DNA from: Sesamum alatum
Lineage: Eukaryota > Streptophyta > Magnoliopsida > Lamiales > Pedaliaceae
Direction of reading: 5' to 3'
DNA length: 64,000 nucleotides
Assembly (NCBI GenBank): GCA_034509735.1
Contig: JACGWO010000004.1
Location: 11,327,395-11,391,394, forward strand
Part shown: positions 48,787 through 58,667 of the stretch, piece by piece
Position numbering within the stretch: position 1 is the stretch's first letter
How the letters are laid out: each line of letters opens with the position of its first letter
Program-made: the position numbers and the translations under genes
The notes under the pieces: model-generated
The model's input: the letters and a program-made list of their open reading frames with translations, nothing else
Told to the model about the DNA's origin: nothing
Database searches by the model: none

Positions 48787-50780
48787 TCTACATTCAAAAA
48801 TGTAAAGCAGAAATTTAGTAGATTATTATAATATAGAATTCAAGTTAAGACTTGGTCTTTAGTCATTAACCCCTCCCACTATTTCTTCAAAAAGCCCACC
48901 ACTCTCAAGTAGGGTTTTCGGGAAACCATTTCCTAGTGGGCTCGGAGTCCACAAACGCAATTTCTCCATGCCCCGCTTTTACGATTCACATGGGAAAGGC
49001 TTTGTGGGAGGTATCCAATACCATTCTCATCCAATGAGATCCCCAAGATATTTTGCCTCGCCTCTTCACATGATCCCAAGGACTCCAAGCGAATCATGTT
49101 ACTTAGCGTTAGGCCCGACCCATCAACCAAATGAATATCTCAACTATCGCCCCCACGACTCGTGAGACAGGGAAATAGGAGTATATTCCATTCGTTCATA
49201 ACAACAGTGCAGCTTTCTTTCATTCCAAACGTGCCACGACTCGTGAGACCACGAATGGGTGAAAGTAGCTTCCTCACTACATTGCTATGGATTGGAAGGC
49301 TTGGAATAATCAAACCATTTGATTTTAATTCCATTTTGGGCCTAATATTTACTTGGACCATCCAAGTGAGAGTTTATAGTTTTATTAAGACCGGAGACCT
49401 CATCATTATTAGTTACTTTGCATGCTCAAGTTTTAAACATTTAATGTAAATAATGCATTCCAAACACATCATAACATCAAAGCATTAAAAACATTAAACA
49501 CATGCAAAACAAGCCTAGCACGCCCCTGTTAGGATAATCACAAGCCCGTTCCTATAGTGATCCACCTGAGCCCGGCAGTGGATCTATGGTCAATCTAGGG
49601 TAAGCCTACACTATTACAATTTTTACATCCCATTATCATTCTAATGGGGCCTTGTAAATCCTTCTTTGTTCTTCTTGACCTTCCACCGTAGGCTCCGTCA
49701 CCGGACCTTCATCTCCTTGGAAGCTTACATTTAATAAAATAAAGCCTCACAGTCTAATCTACTCTCATTACAACTTAAAAGAAACCCCAATCATAAGTCG
49801 GGGGGAGTACATTAAAAGAGAGGAAGAAAGCCTTATTATTCCAAGGCTAAAAACGATAGAGAGAAGAGAAAACAAAGAGGCACGCAGGCCTCACCCAACA
49901 AAATATAAACATACATAGGTCAATGGGCTAAGTGATCATCCTTATTGTTTATCAAATAAACAACAATAAAGCACATTTATATCAATATAAACATGCCAAC
50001 AAATAAATACATCCCATGCATTTATAAATAGATATCCAATATCTAAAACAATAAACATAATAAAATGCAGAAAAATATCATATTAATAATGCAATCAAAA
50101 TATGGATATCAACTATACATCCAATGTACAATTTTTTTTTTTTTTTTTGTTTGGAAACCATTTCCAAAATAATCTAAGGCATAAAAAAATAATTTAGAAA
50201 ATCCAATTTAACCAAAATTAAAATATGCCAAAATTAATAATTTCAGAAAACTAGCAGAAATCAGGAAAATCCAATTTTCCGGAAAAACGGCAAAAACGGC
50301 ACAAAACAGTGCTGCCGGCCGGCCGTCCCAGACGGCCGTCCGGCGCCCGCTGCGCGCGCGCGCACGCTCAGCAGCGCGCGCGGCCGCCCGCGTGCAGCAG
50401 CAGGCGCGCGCGCGCACGCCCAGCAGCGCGCACGGGCGGACGCCCGCGCACGCCTGCCGGCCGCGCGCGCGCCCGCGCCCGCGCGCCTGCTGCCCCTGCC
50501 GGGCGGCCGGCACCGTTTTTTTCACTTTTTTTTTTTTTTTTTTTTTTTTTTTTATTATAAACTTCTGCTATAAAAACTGAAATTAAACATGCATTTACAG
50601 AAAATCCAATTCTCAAAAAATGCATGGATATCCATAATTTCAAAAGCAAAATTAACACATATTTTCTACACATATTATCATGCATTAAAGCCATAAATCA
50701 TGCTTTCCAAAAGCAATTTAAACATGTTTTCATGCTTAACACATAATAACATGTAATTCCTATAGCCACAACACCGAACC
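48787..50780 (-). other. R8 leader
   Basis: It holds the hairpin (49025-49039), palindromes (49154-49164 and 49235-49245), a 17-base T tract (50132-50148), an unbroken GC island (about 50315-50515) and a 28-base T tract (50526-50553). It is the intact counterpart of the interrupted R7 leader. Confidence 0.8.
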
Positions 50781-50794
50781 GGGCTCTGATGCCA
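50781..50794 (-). other. R8 primer-binding site
   Basis: TGGCATCAGAGCCC on the minus strand, one base from the LTR end ..CTTTCA. It is complementary to initiator tRNA-Met with one mismatch. Confidence 0.88.
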
Positions 50795-50795
50795 C

Positions 50796-53021
50796 TGAAA
50801 GAATCGGGTACGGCCCGGGAACGCAACGGAAGCGTAAAAAATGTTAATTTAAAGCATAAATTTAAACGGGTTCAAAGGGGTGTTCCCTTTGAAGTTCCCG
50901 GGCGTTCGGTGTTTGTCAAAGCATAAAATAAAGAGGAGAAGAATGCTGGACATATGGCTAAAGGAAGTAAACAAAAGATACATGAAAACATAAAGAAAAC
51001 CAACCTTATGTTCGTTGCACGTAGAACCGGTTTGTTTCTAGCGTTGTTCCCTTTCCGTTTCTCCTTTCCGTTCACTTGAGGATCCAAATTAGAATCCCTC
51101 TAATTTGTCCACACCCACACTATGGAATGTATATCTCTAATCTATTGCTAGATAGAAGTAGAGAAAAGAAGAAGAAAAACAATCCAAACAACACTATTGA
51201 TTAGTGCTTTTTTGGAATGTTTTAGTTCAAACCTTTCCAAAAGGTATGAACACAAAAAGGAGAAATTTTCAGAGGTTTTTGGAGAGTTTCTTGATGGAAA
51301 TTTCGTGCAAAGACATAGCATCAAGTTATGTGAATGGTTTTGTGTAAGTAGAGTTGTTGAATTCAAAATTCAACTTCTCTTGTCAACTTCCAAAGTAAAC
51401 CTACATACACACACCATTATCTACATAACCATGCACCATTATAGCAAATAAAACCACCCACAAAATCATACAAAGGCTGGTCACATGTGCCTCACATGTG
51501 GAAGATTTTAATTTCTTCCTTCATTTGCTATAAATTGAATTTTTTCCATGGACTAGGACTACTAGTCTTAGACTTTTATTTAATCTAATTAAATTAAGTC
51601 CAAACAAAGTCCATTGGGCATTAATTAATCCAATTAATCTCAATCTAATTGATGCCCATAAGTTTATTTAATCCAATTAAATAAACATAAGTCCGAACTC
51701 TAATTAATTGATCCAATCAATTAATTAATCGAAAACCGATAAATTAATCCAATTAATTTAAAGGTTCTAAGTCCAAAAATTAACTAATCCAATTAATTAA
51801 TTCTTGGACCATCCATCAAATGGATTTCCAATAAATGATCCAATCATTTATTTTTCTCCTTGAATTAATTTAATCCAATTAAATTAATTCGCTTCTTCTA
51901 GAATTAATTCCAAATTAAATTCTACCAATTCCATAGTGATTTTGGTGTGACTCTTTAGGTTCACCCTTAGCTAGACTTGGGCTTGTGTCCAACACAATTG
52001 GTTAAATCCAATTTAATTAACTATTTTCCAATTAACCATTAATCGGAAAACGCCCGTCACCATGGGTGGCCGTCTAGCAACGGTCCATGGCACTAGAGAC
52101 TAGGTGAATGTTGGCGTGAACATTTAGGCTCTCGATTACCATACGAGTACGGTCCTTCCATCATCCGTCTCCCGGTCTAAGTCTAGGGCATGGAATTTGG
52201 CGTCGGTTTCCCATCCTGGACTAGACAACTATGCTCAATAACTCGAGACGCGTTTGCTCTATTGATCGACGTAGGAAACCATTCCCTACTCGACCAATCG
52301 CTGTGGCCACAGACTTAAAGAGCTTAAACCGTCTCAGAGCGCATAGGAGACTCGACTGTTATATACTGACAGGTGACGGATCCTATCTTGGAATCCACCG
52401 TCCTCAATACATATTTCGACTGCACTGGATGAGGCTTATGATGAACGTATCCCAGATACGGGCATCTCTTGCCAGACCCTAGATACAACCTTCATATGCA
52501 TGTGACTGCCATGATTCCTCAAGTCCGAGGACTAATCTCGTACTATCGGAGCCGAGAATTCCAGTCATACCGACTAAGCCTCCAAGGCTTCCATATGACG
52601 ATTCCCGCGAGTCAGTTCAGTCAGCTAACACCCACGTCAACTAACCCACTAATATTGCATAGACGTCCAACGTCTGTCGCCGATGAAACACGGCATTCAT
52701 CAATGAATGCAATCCTTAGTGCAAGTCTCTGTAGGACCCTCGATGCCCTGTCTCGAGGTCCTCGACTTGGAACATTCCAGACCAACCCTCAGAAGTTGGT
52801 TTCATAGCTGCCATCCAATGCGCAGCCCAACTACATGGGTTATACAATTGGTCTGTGGGCATTTGTTTGTGACGTTAAAACATCGGTTAACGTAATCAGT
52901 AAGCACAACAAACACATAGTGCCACGGATGAATACTTACTATATTCATCAAGTCAATAAAGATTGCTAAATAGTGCCCAAAACCGCCAATCCAATTGGCT
53001 TTCTGGTCACCTATTCTAACA
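50796..53021 (-). repeat. R8 5' LTR, family B (2226 bp)
   Basis: It has TG..CA ends and the hairpin block at 52060-52090. Its right flank is not a target duplication partner of the array's left flank but the middle of a plus-strand integrase gene (R9). Confidence 0.92.
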
Positions 53022-53900
53022 ACAAGTCTGAAGCCTTTGGAAGGTTTAAGGAATACAGACTTGAAGTAGAGAACCAAACCGGTCGAAAGATCAAAGCCCT
53101 TCGGTCGGACCGAGGTGGAGAGTATTTGATTGGTGAGTTCACTGATTATCTAAAAGAGAATGGGATTCTCTCTCAGTGGACCCCTCTTGGAACACCGCAG
53201 CTTAAAGGTGTGTCTGAAAGGAGGAATCGGACCTTGTTGGACATGGTCTGATCCATGATGAGTTTTACCGAACTACCCCTTTCCTTCTAGGGATACGCTC
53301 TTGAGACGGCGGCCAAAGTTTTGAACTTGGCGCCATCTAAAAAGGTATCCCAGACGCCATATGAGATATGGCATGGCAAGCCTGCCTCCTACAAATACTA
53401 GAAAGTGTGGGGTTGCCCCGCATATGTCAAGAGATTAGTGGGAGATAAACTGGACTCGAGGTCTAGTTTATGCAGGTTCATCGGCTATCCGAAAGAAACT
53501 GCAGGGTATTATTTCTATGATCCCTCCGAGCAAAAGGTTTTTGTCTCGCGAAACGCAGTGTTCTTGGAAAAAGGTCTTCCATCGGATAGTCGACGCGATG
53601 AGGTACTCCTTGAGGAATCAAGTTGAGGTACACCATGAGGCGGCAGTGACATCTGAGCCAGTAGTTCCCACTGATATTGTTTCCAGTCCTCCGTAGGTCG
53701 GCCAGAGTATCCCATGCACCTGATAGGTATGGATTTCTGGGCCTGACCGGTTAGTTGGATAATGATCCAAAGACATACGGGAGAAGCGATGTCGGACAAG
53801 TGGCTTGAGGCCATGAAATCCGAGATGGACTCGATGGGTACAAACAAGGTTTGGACCCTAGTAGATCCACCCAAAGGGTTTAAACCCGTAGGGTGTAAAA
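53022..53900 (+). pseudogene. R9 integrase, partial
   Basis: It starts at KSEAFGRFKEYRLEVENQ and contains LRSDRGGEYL and GVSERRNRT, so the second and third acidic residues remain; the first is lost upstream. In-frame stops replace conserved codons in VRSMM (TGA), SFWGYA (TAG) and KYLKVWG (TAG), and frameshifts follow near 53625 and 53785. Two of these stops are single transitions from Arg and Trp codons, as expected from cytosine decay in methylated DNA. Confidence 0.86.
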
Positions 53901-55324
53901 TGGGTCTACAAACGTAAGCTTGGAGCTGATGGGGAGGTTACAACCTTCAAAGCCAGGCTTGTGGCGAAAGGTTACACTCAACGACCCGGGGTCGATTTTG
54001 AGGAAACCTACTCGCCCGTAGCAATGGCCAAGTCCATCCGGATACTGCTTGCCATAGCAGCATGGTATGACTATGAAATATGGCAGATGGACGTGAAAAT
54101 GGCCTTCCTCAACGGTTTCGTAGAGGAAGAGATCTATATGGATCAGCCGGAAGGTTTCACGACTGTTGGAGAAGAGCAGAAGGTCTGCCGTCTCCAAAGG
54201 TCCATCTATGGCCTCAAACAAGCTTCCCAAAGCTGGAACATACGTTTTGATGAACTCATACGGGGATATGATTTCATCAAGAACGAGTCCGATCCTTGTG
54301 TATACAAGAAGATCAGTGGGAGCTCAGTTGCGTTTCTGGTGCTTTACATGGATGACATCTTGCTCATTGGGAATGATGCTAAGATGTTGGGTACCACTAA
54401 AACTTGGTTATCAACGCAATTCTCCATGAAGGATATGGGCGAGGCATCCTACATCCTTGGCATCAAGATCTGCAGGGATAGATCGAGAAGGATGTTAGGA
54501 ATGGCCCAGTCCTCGTACATTGAGAAAGTCTAGAAGAGATTCAAGATGGAGAACTCAAAACGAGGATTCCTTCCTATGAGGCATGGAATTAAGTTATCCA
54601 AGAAGCAGTCTGCTAAGACTGATGAGGAGCTTAAACAGATGTTGGACATCCCCTATACTTCAGCCGTAGGCAGCATACAGTATGTTGTTCAGTGCACTAG
54701 ACATGATGTGGCTTTCTCTTTGAGCGTAACAAGTCGATATCAGTCATGTGCCGGGGAGGCACACTGGAGTGCAGTCAAGACTATCCTGAAGTACCTAAAA
54801 GGACTAAGGACATGTTCTTGATCTACGGCGGTGGAGAGTTGATACTGGAAGGCTATAGCGACGCTAGCTTCCAGTCGGATGACGATGATGCCGAGTCTCA
54901 GTATGGTTTTGTATTTAGACTAAATGGTGGCGTGGTCATTTGGAAAGGTTCCAAGTAGGCTACCACCGCGGACTCCACCATAGAGTTTTGAATACATAGC
55001 GCTTTGGAAGCTGCTAAGGAGTGGTTTGGTTGATGAGCTACATCCAAGGGTTGGATGTAGTACCTAGCATTGCTAAGCCTGTAATTATCTTTTATGATAA
55101 CAACGGGGCAATAGCGCTAGCAAAGGAACCGAGATCTCATCACGATCCAAGCATATTCTTAGACGCTACCATTTGCTTAGAGAGATGGATAGCACGAGTG
55201 ATGTTCGGTTGGACCAAGTCAGCTCCGCAGAAAACATAGCAGATCCACTTGCTAAGCCCATGTCGCAAGTTGCCCACACTCACCATCTGAATAAGAGGTT
55301 TGGGTCAATGGGTGATTGGCTTTA
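53901..55324 (+). pseudogene. R9 reverse transcriptase and RNase H
   Basis: A 190-codon open frame (53961-54533) covers AKGYTQRPGVDFEETYSPVA to YILGIKI. The catalytic motif reads YMDD (54345-54356) instead of the YVDD of the sister copies. A TAG interrupts KVLKRF at about 54531. Frameshifts follow near 54800 and 54960, with another TAG in SSKQATT. RNase H is recognisable (FYDNNGAIALAKEPRSH). The reading order and the adjoining polypurine tract show it is the downstream half of a copia polyprotein. Confidence 0.87.
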
Positions 55325-55339
55325 GGTCAAGTAGGAGAT
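55325..55339 (+). other. R9 polypurine tract
   Basis: GGTCAAGTAGGAGAT, one change from the GGTCAAGTGGGAGAT of other copies, directly before the 3' LTR. Confidence 0.84.
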
Positions 55340-57564
55340 TATTAGAATAGGTGACCAGAAAGCCAATAGGTTTGGCGATTTGTAACCTATCTGACAACTT
55401 GATGAAAATGTAATATTATTATGTGATGAATAAGATGAGTGTTCGTCACCAATGGTACCTTCTTTGTTGCGCTCATCTTACATTTGTTAAAACGGTGTTT
55501 AACTTATATCGCAACAAAGCCCACAGACCATGGATAACAACTCGTGCAGTTGGGCCACGCATTGGATGGTGGTCATGAAACCAAGTGATTAAGAGTTGGG
55601 TCTGAAACGTTCCGAGTCGATGACCTCGAGACAGTGCATCGAGAGTCCTATTGAGACCTGCATCAAGAGTCGTGTTCATTGGATGACTGCCGTGTTTCAT
55701 CGGCGACAGGCGTGGGACGCCTACACGATCTTGATAGGTTGGTCGACTGGGGTCGAGCCGACTGGACTGACTCACGGGGATCATCATATGGAAGCCTTGG
55801 AGGCTTGGTCGGTATGATTGGATTTCCCCGGTTCCGATAGTACGGGAGTAATCCTCAGACTTGAGGAATCATGGCAGTCACGTGCACAGGACGATTGTAT
55901 CTTGGATCTGGCGAGAGGTGATCATTCTGTAAGATGATCATTATAAGCCTTGTCCAGTGCAGTCGAAATGTGTAGCGAGGACGGTGGATTCCAAGAAGAG
56001 GATTCGTCCCCTGTCAGTATGTGACAGAGGTATCTCCTATGCATTCGGAGACACGTTCATGCTGTTTGAAGCTGTGGCCACAGTGGTTGGTCGAATAGGG
56101 AATGGTTTCCTGTGTCGACGCAATGAAGCATACGTGGTCTCGAGTATTAAGCATAGATGCCTGGTAAAGGATGGGAACCGACGCCCAATTCCATACACTA
56201 GACTAAGGCCGGGAGACGGTAGACGGAAGGATCGTACCCGTACGGAATCGGCGCCTAAATGTTCACGCCAATTCACCTAGTCTCTAGTGCCATGGAGCGT
56301 TGCTAGACGGCCACCCATGGTAACGGGCCCTTGTGGGACACGGGCCCAAGTCTAGCTCAGGGTGAACCTAAAGGGTCACACACAAATCACCGAGGAGGTT
56401 GAGAGATCGACTTGGAGTCAATCTCGAAGGATAAAATAAGTAATTGGATTACTTGAGGGAAAGTCCATTGGATGGACAGGCCGATATTGTATCGGGCTTT
56501 CATTTAATCGGTAAATTGAATTTTCGATTAAATATGGAAAGTTGAGACGTTGGATCTTTTAATTTGATTAAAAGATCAACGGGAATAATTTGAATGGACA
56601 TTAAATTGGATTTAATGTTGGGTTCGTCGTAATTGGATTACAATAAAACCCGATCCGTTAAATTATACCCGAGAGGAGAAATAATTCCTAATTTGGAATA
56701 GGAAGAAGTTGGACTTCTTCTTTTAATTAAACATGGCCGACATGCTCCCTTGGAGGAAGCAAAATCAGCCATGTTTCATGCTAGGTGATATGTTTGACTT
56801 GTCTCTTTTGGAAAGAGACAAATCAACTCCAATCAAGCTCTTCCCTTTTGGTATGATTTGATCATACCATAAATTTTGGTAGGCTTGATTGAAGAATTGA
56901 TGGTGATTGATTGGAATGAATCTAGACATCCTTGGATGAATCTAGACATATTCCAATAATCACATTAATTATGTATATATATGAGAATATACAACACCAA
57001 GCATAAGTGATTCATGATTCATCTTTTTCTAGGAAAAAGAGAAGACAAAAAATCCTCTCCTCTCTTTCAATTTTCATGCTCTCTCCCTCTCTTACACTTG
57101 TGTTTCTTCACTTGATTTTGAATCAAGAAGAAGAACAAAGTAAGTTTAAGAGAACACTAATTGATAGTGTTCTTCTCTTAAATCGATTCCTTCAAAAACC
57201 CGTTCTTTTCTAGCAAGAACAACGTGTGTTTCTTCCGGTGTGGTGTGGATCACCTTTGGAGAATCAATACGTTTGGATTTCGTGAGCATTCCGGAGAAGG
57301 AACAACGCTAGTAGCCGGGAGCATACGCTAAACAATCAAAGGTAACGGTTTATTACGCTTTGATTGATTTCATTTATATATATCTATGCTCTATGTGTTT
57401 AAATATATGTTTTCAATATTTACACATCCTACATCGAACGCCCGGTTGAGCACCCAAGGGTACACCCCTTGGAATTCGCATATTTAAATTAGATTTAAAT
57501 TTGTGCACGATTTCTCGCTTTCTCGCTTCGGCTCGCGCTCCCGGGCCGATCCGCTTGTCCTTCA
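55340..57564 (+). repeat. R9 3' LTR, family C (2225 bp)
   Basis: It starts TATTAGAATAGGTGACC (TG to TA) and ends ..GCTTGTCCTTCA. The hairpin block is at 56290-56320, with a change in the inner stem (GCGT). Confidence 0.9.
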
Positions 57565-57749
57565 TGGCCTCCATGATTTCTTTACATGTTGTTTAATCAG
57601 GAGATACACCTAACACCCGGGAATCTCAAGGGTACACCCCTTGAGAGTGTTATTTTGTAATTAAAAGCATGCTTTAATTTTTTGTACGTTATTTTATATC
57701 GCGCTTCCGCGTTCGCGCAATTCCCGTGACGATCCACCGATTTCTTTCA
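57565..57749 (+). repeat. R10: tail of a family A LTR
   Basis: It matches the last part of the R11 family A LTR (from TGGCCTCCATGATTTCT near 62664 to ..TTTCTTTCA). It is followed by AGGGATAGATC, which is mid-RT sequence and not a PBS. The LTR was therefore inserted within the RT gene of R11 and later split by R9. Confidence 0.82.
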
Positions 57750-58608
57750 AGGGATAGATCTAAAAGCATGTTAGGGCTCACTCAAAACTCGTATATAGAG
57801 AAAGTCCTAAAGAGATATCGAATGGACAACTCCAAACGAGGATTGCTTCCTATCAGACATGGGATCAAGTTATCCAAGAAGCAGTCCCCGCAGACTGATG
57901 AGGAACTTGAAAGGATGAAAGTTATCCCTATGCTTCTGCCGTAGGTAGCATCCAATATGCGGTCCACTGCACCAGGCCTGACATTGCCTACGCTTTGAGC
58001 GTAACAAGCAGATATCAGTCTTGTGCAGGAGACGCACATTGGAATGCTGTTAAGGGCATCCTTAAGTACCTAAGGAGGACTAAGAAAATGTTCTTAGTCT
58101 ATGGCAATGGAGAACTAATCCTGGAAGGCTTTAGCGACGCTAGCTTCCAGTCTGATGACGATGATGCCAAGTCTCAATCGGGTTACGTATTCAAACTCAA
58201 TGGAGGAGTAGTAGCTTGGAAAAGTTCCAAAGCAAGCAACCATTGCTGACTCCACCACATAGGCTGAATACGTAGCAGCTTCAGAAGCTGCCAAGGAAGC
58301 GGTTTGGATGAGAAAATACATCCAAGAGTTGGGTGTGGTGCCTAGCATCACCGAGCCCGTTGTCATCTTTTGTGATAACAACGGAGCAATAGCGCAAGCA
58401 AAGGAACCGAGATCTCATCACCGTTCCAAACACATTCTTAGATGCTACCATCGTCTAAGAGAAATGGTAGGAAGAGGTGACATTCGGATGGACCGAGTCA
58501 ACTCAGCAGACAACACAGTAGATCCGCTGACAAAGCCTATGTCGCAGAGCGCTCATAGGCAACATCTTGAGAAGATGGGGATTAGACATATAGGCGATTG
58601 GCTTTAAA
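57750..58608 (+). pseudogene. R11 reverse transcriptase C-terminus and RNase H
   Basis: It starts at the RT segment RDRSKSMLGLTQNSYIEKV, after the YVDD region, and continues through the connection domain ([32 protein letters not shown]) to a full RNase H tail (58308-58607; FCDNNGAIAQAKEPRSHHRSK, DPLTKPMSQ). A frameshift near 57925-57950 and another with a stop near 58245-58265 break it. RNase H degrades the RNA of RNA-DNA hybrids during reverse transcription. Sequence differences from R5 and R9 (KHILRCYHRLREMVGRGD) group it with R4. Confidence 0.86.
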
Positions 58609-58623
58609 GGTCAAGTGGGTGAT
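58609..58623 (+). other. R11 polypurine tract
   Basis: GGTCAAGTGGGTGAT, one base from the common form, immediately before the LTR start TGTTAG. Confidence 0.83.
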
Positions 58624-58667
58624 TGTTAGAATAGGTGACCATGTAGCCAATCTTGGCAGGCAAAATG

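Larger units (their letters stand above)
34406..53021 (-). mobile_element. R7-R8 tandem array: LTR-interior-LTR-interior-LTR, family B
   Basis: Three family B LTRs (34406-36630, 43301-45544 and 50796-53021) alternate with two interiors. Each interior has a polypurine tract at its left and a PBS at its right. Flanks are TACCG on the left (R6 gag, minus strand) and ACAAG on the right (R9 integrase, plus strand), so there is no target duplication. The two interiors are nearly identical apart from small indels and a solo LTR in R7. Confidence 0.9.
53022..57564 (+). mobile_element. R9: copia element, family C, plus strand, 5' part missing
   Basis: It begins inside the integrase core directly after the R8 LTR and runs through RT, RNase H and the polypurine tract (55325-55339) to a 3' LTR (55340-57564). 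The 5' LTR, leader, gag and protease are absent. The 3' LTR is followed by a family A LTR tail, so R9 was inserted in a family A LTR. Confidence 0.87.

Noticed and set aside
50208..50694. Open frames over the R8 GC island
   Set aside because: They reflect composition, including homopolymer-coded Lys or Phe runs.
57007..57213. Short open frames at CT-rich LTR segments as host genes
   Set aside because: They recur in each family C LTR and have no known domain.
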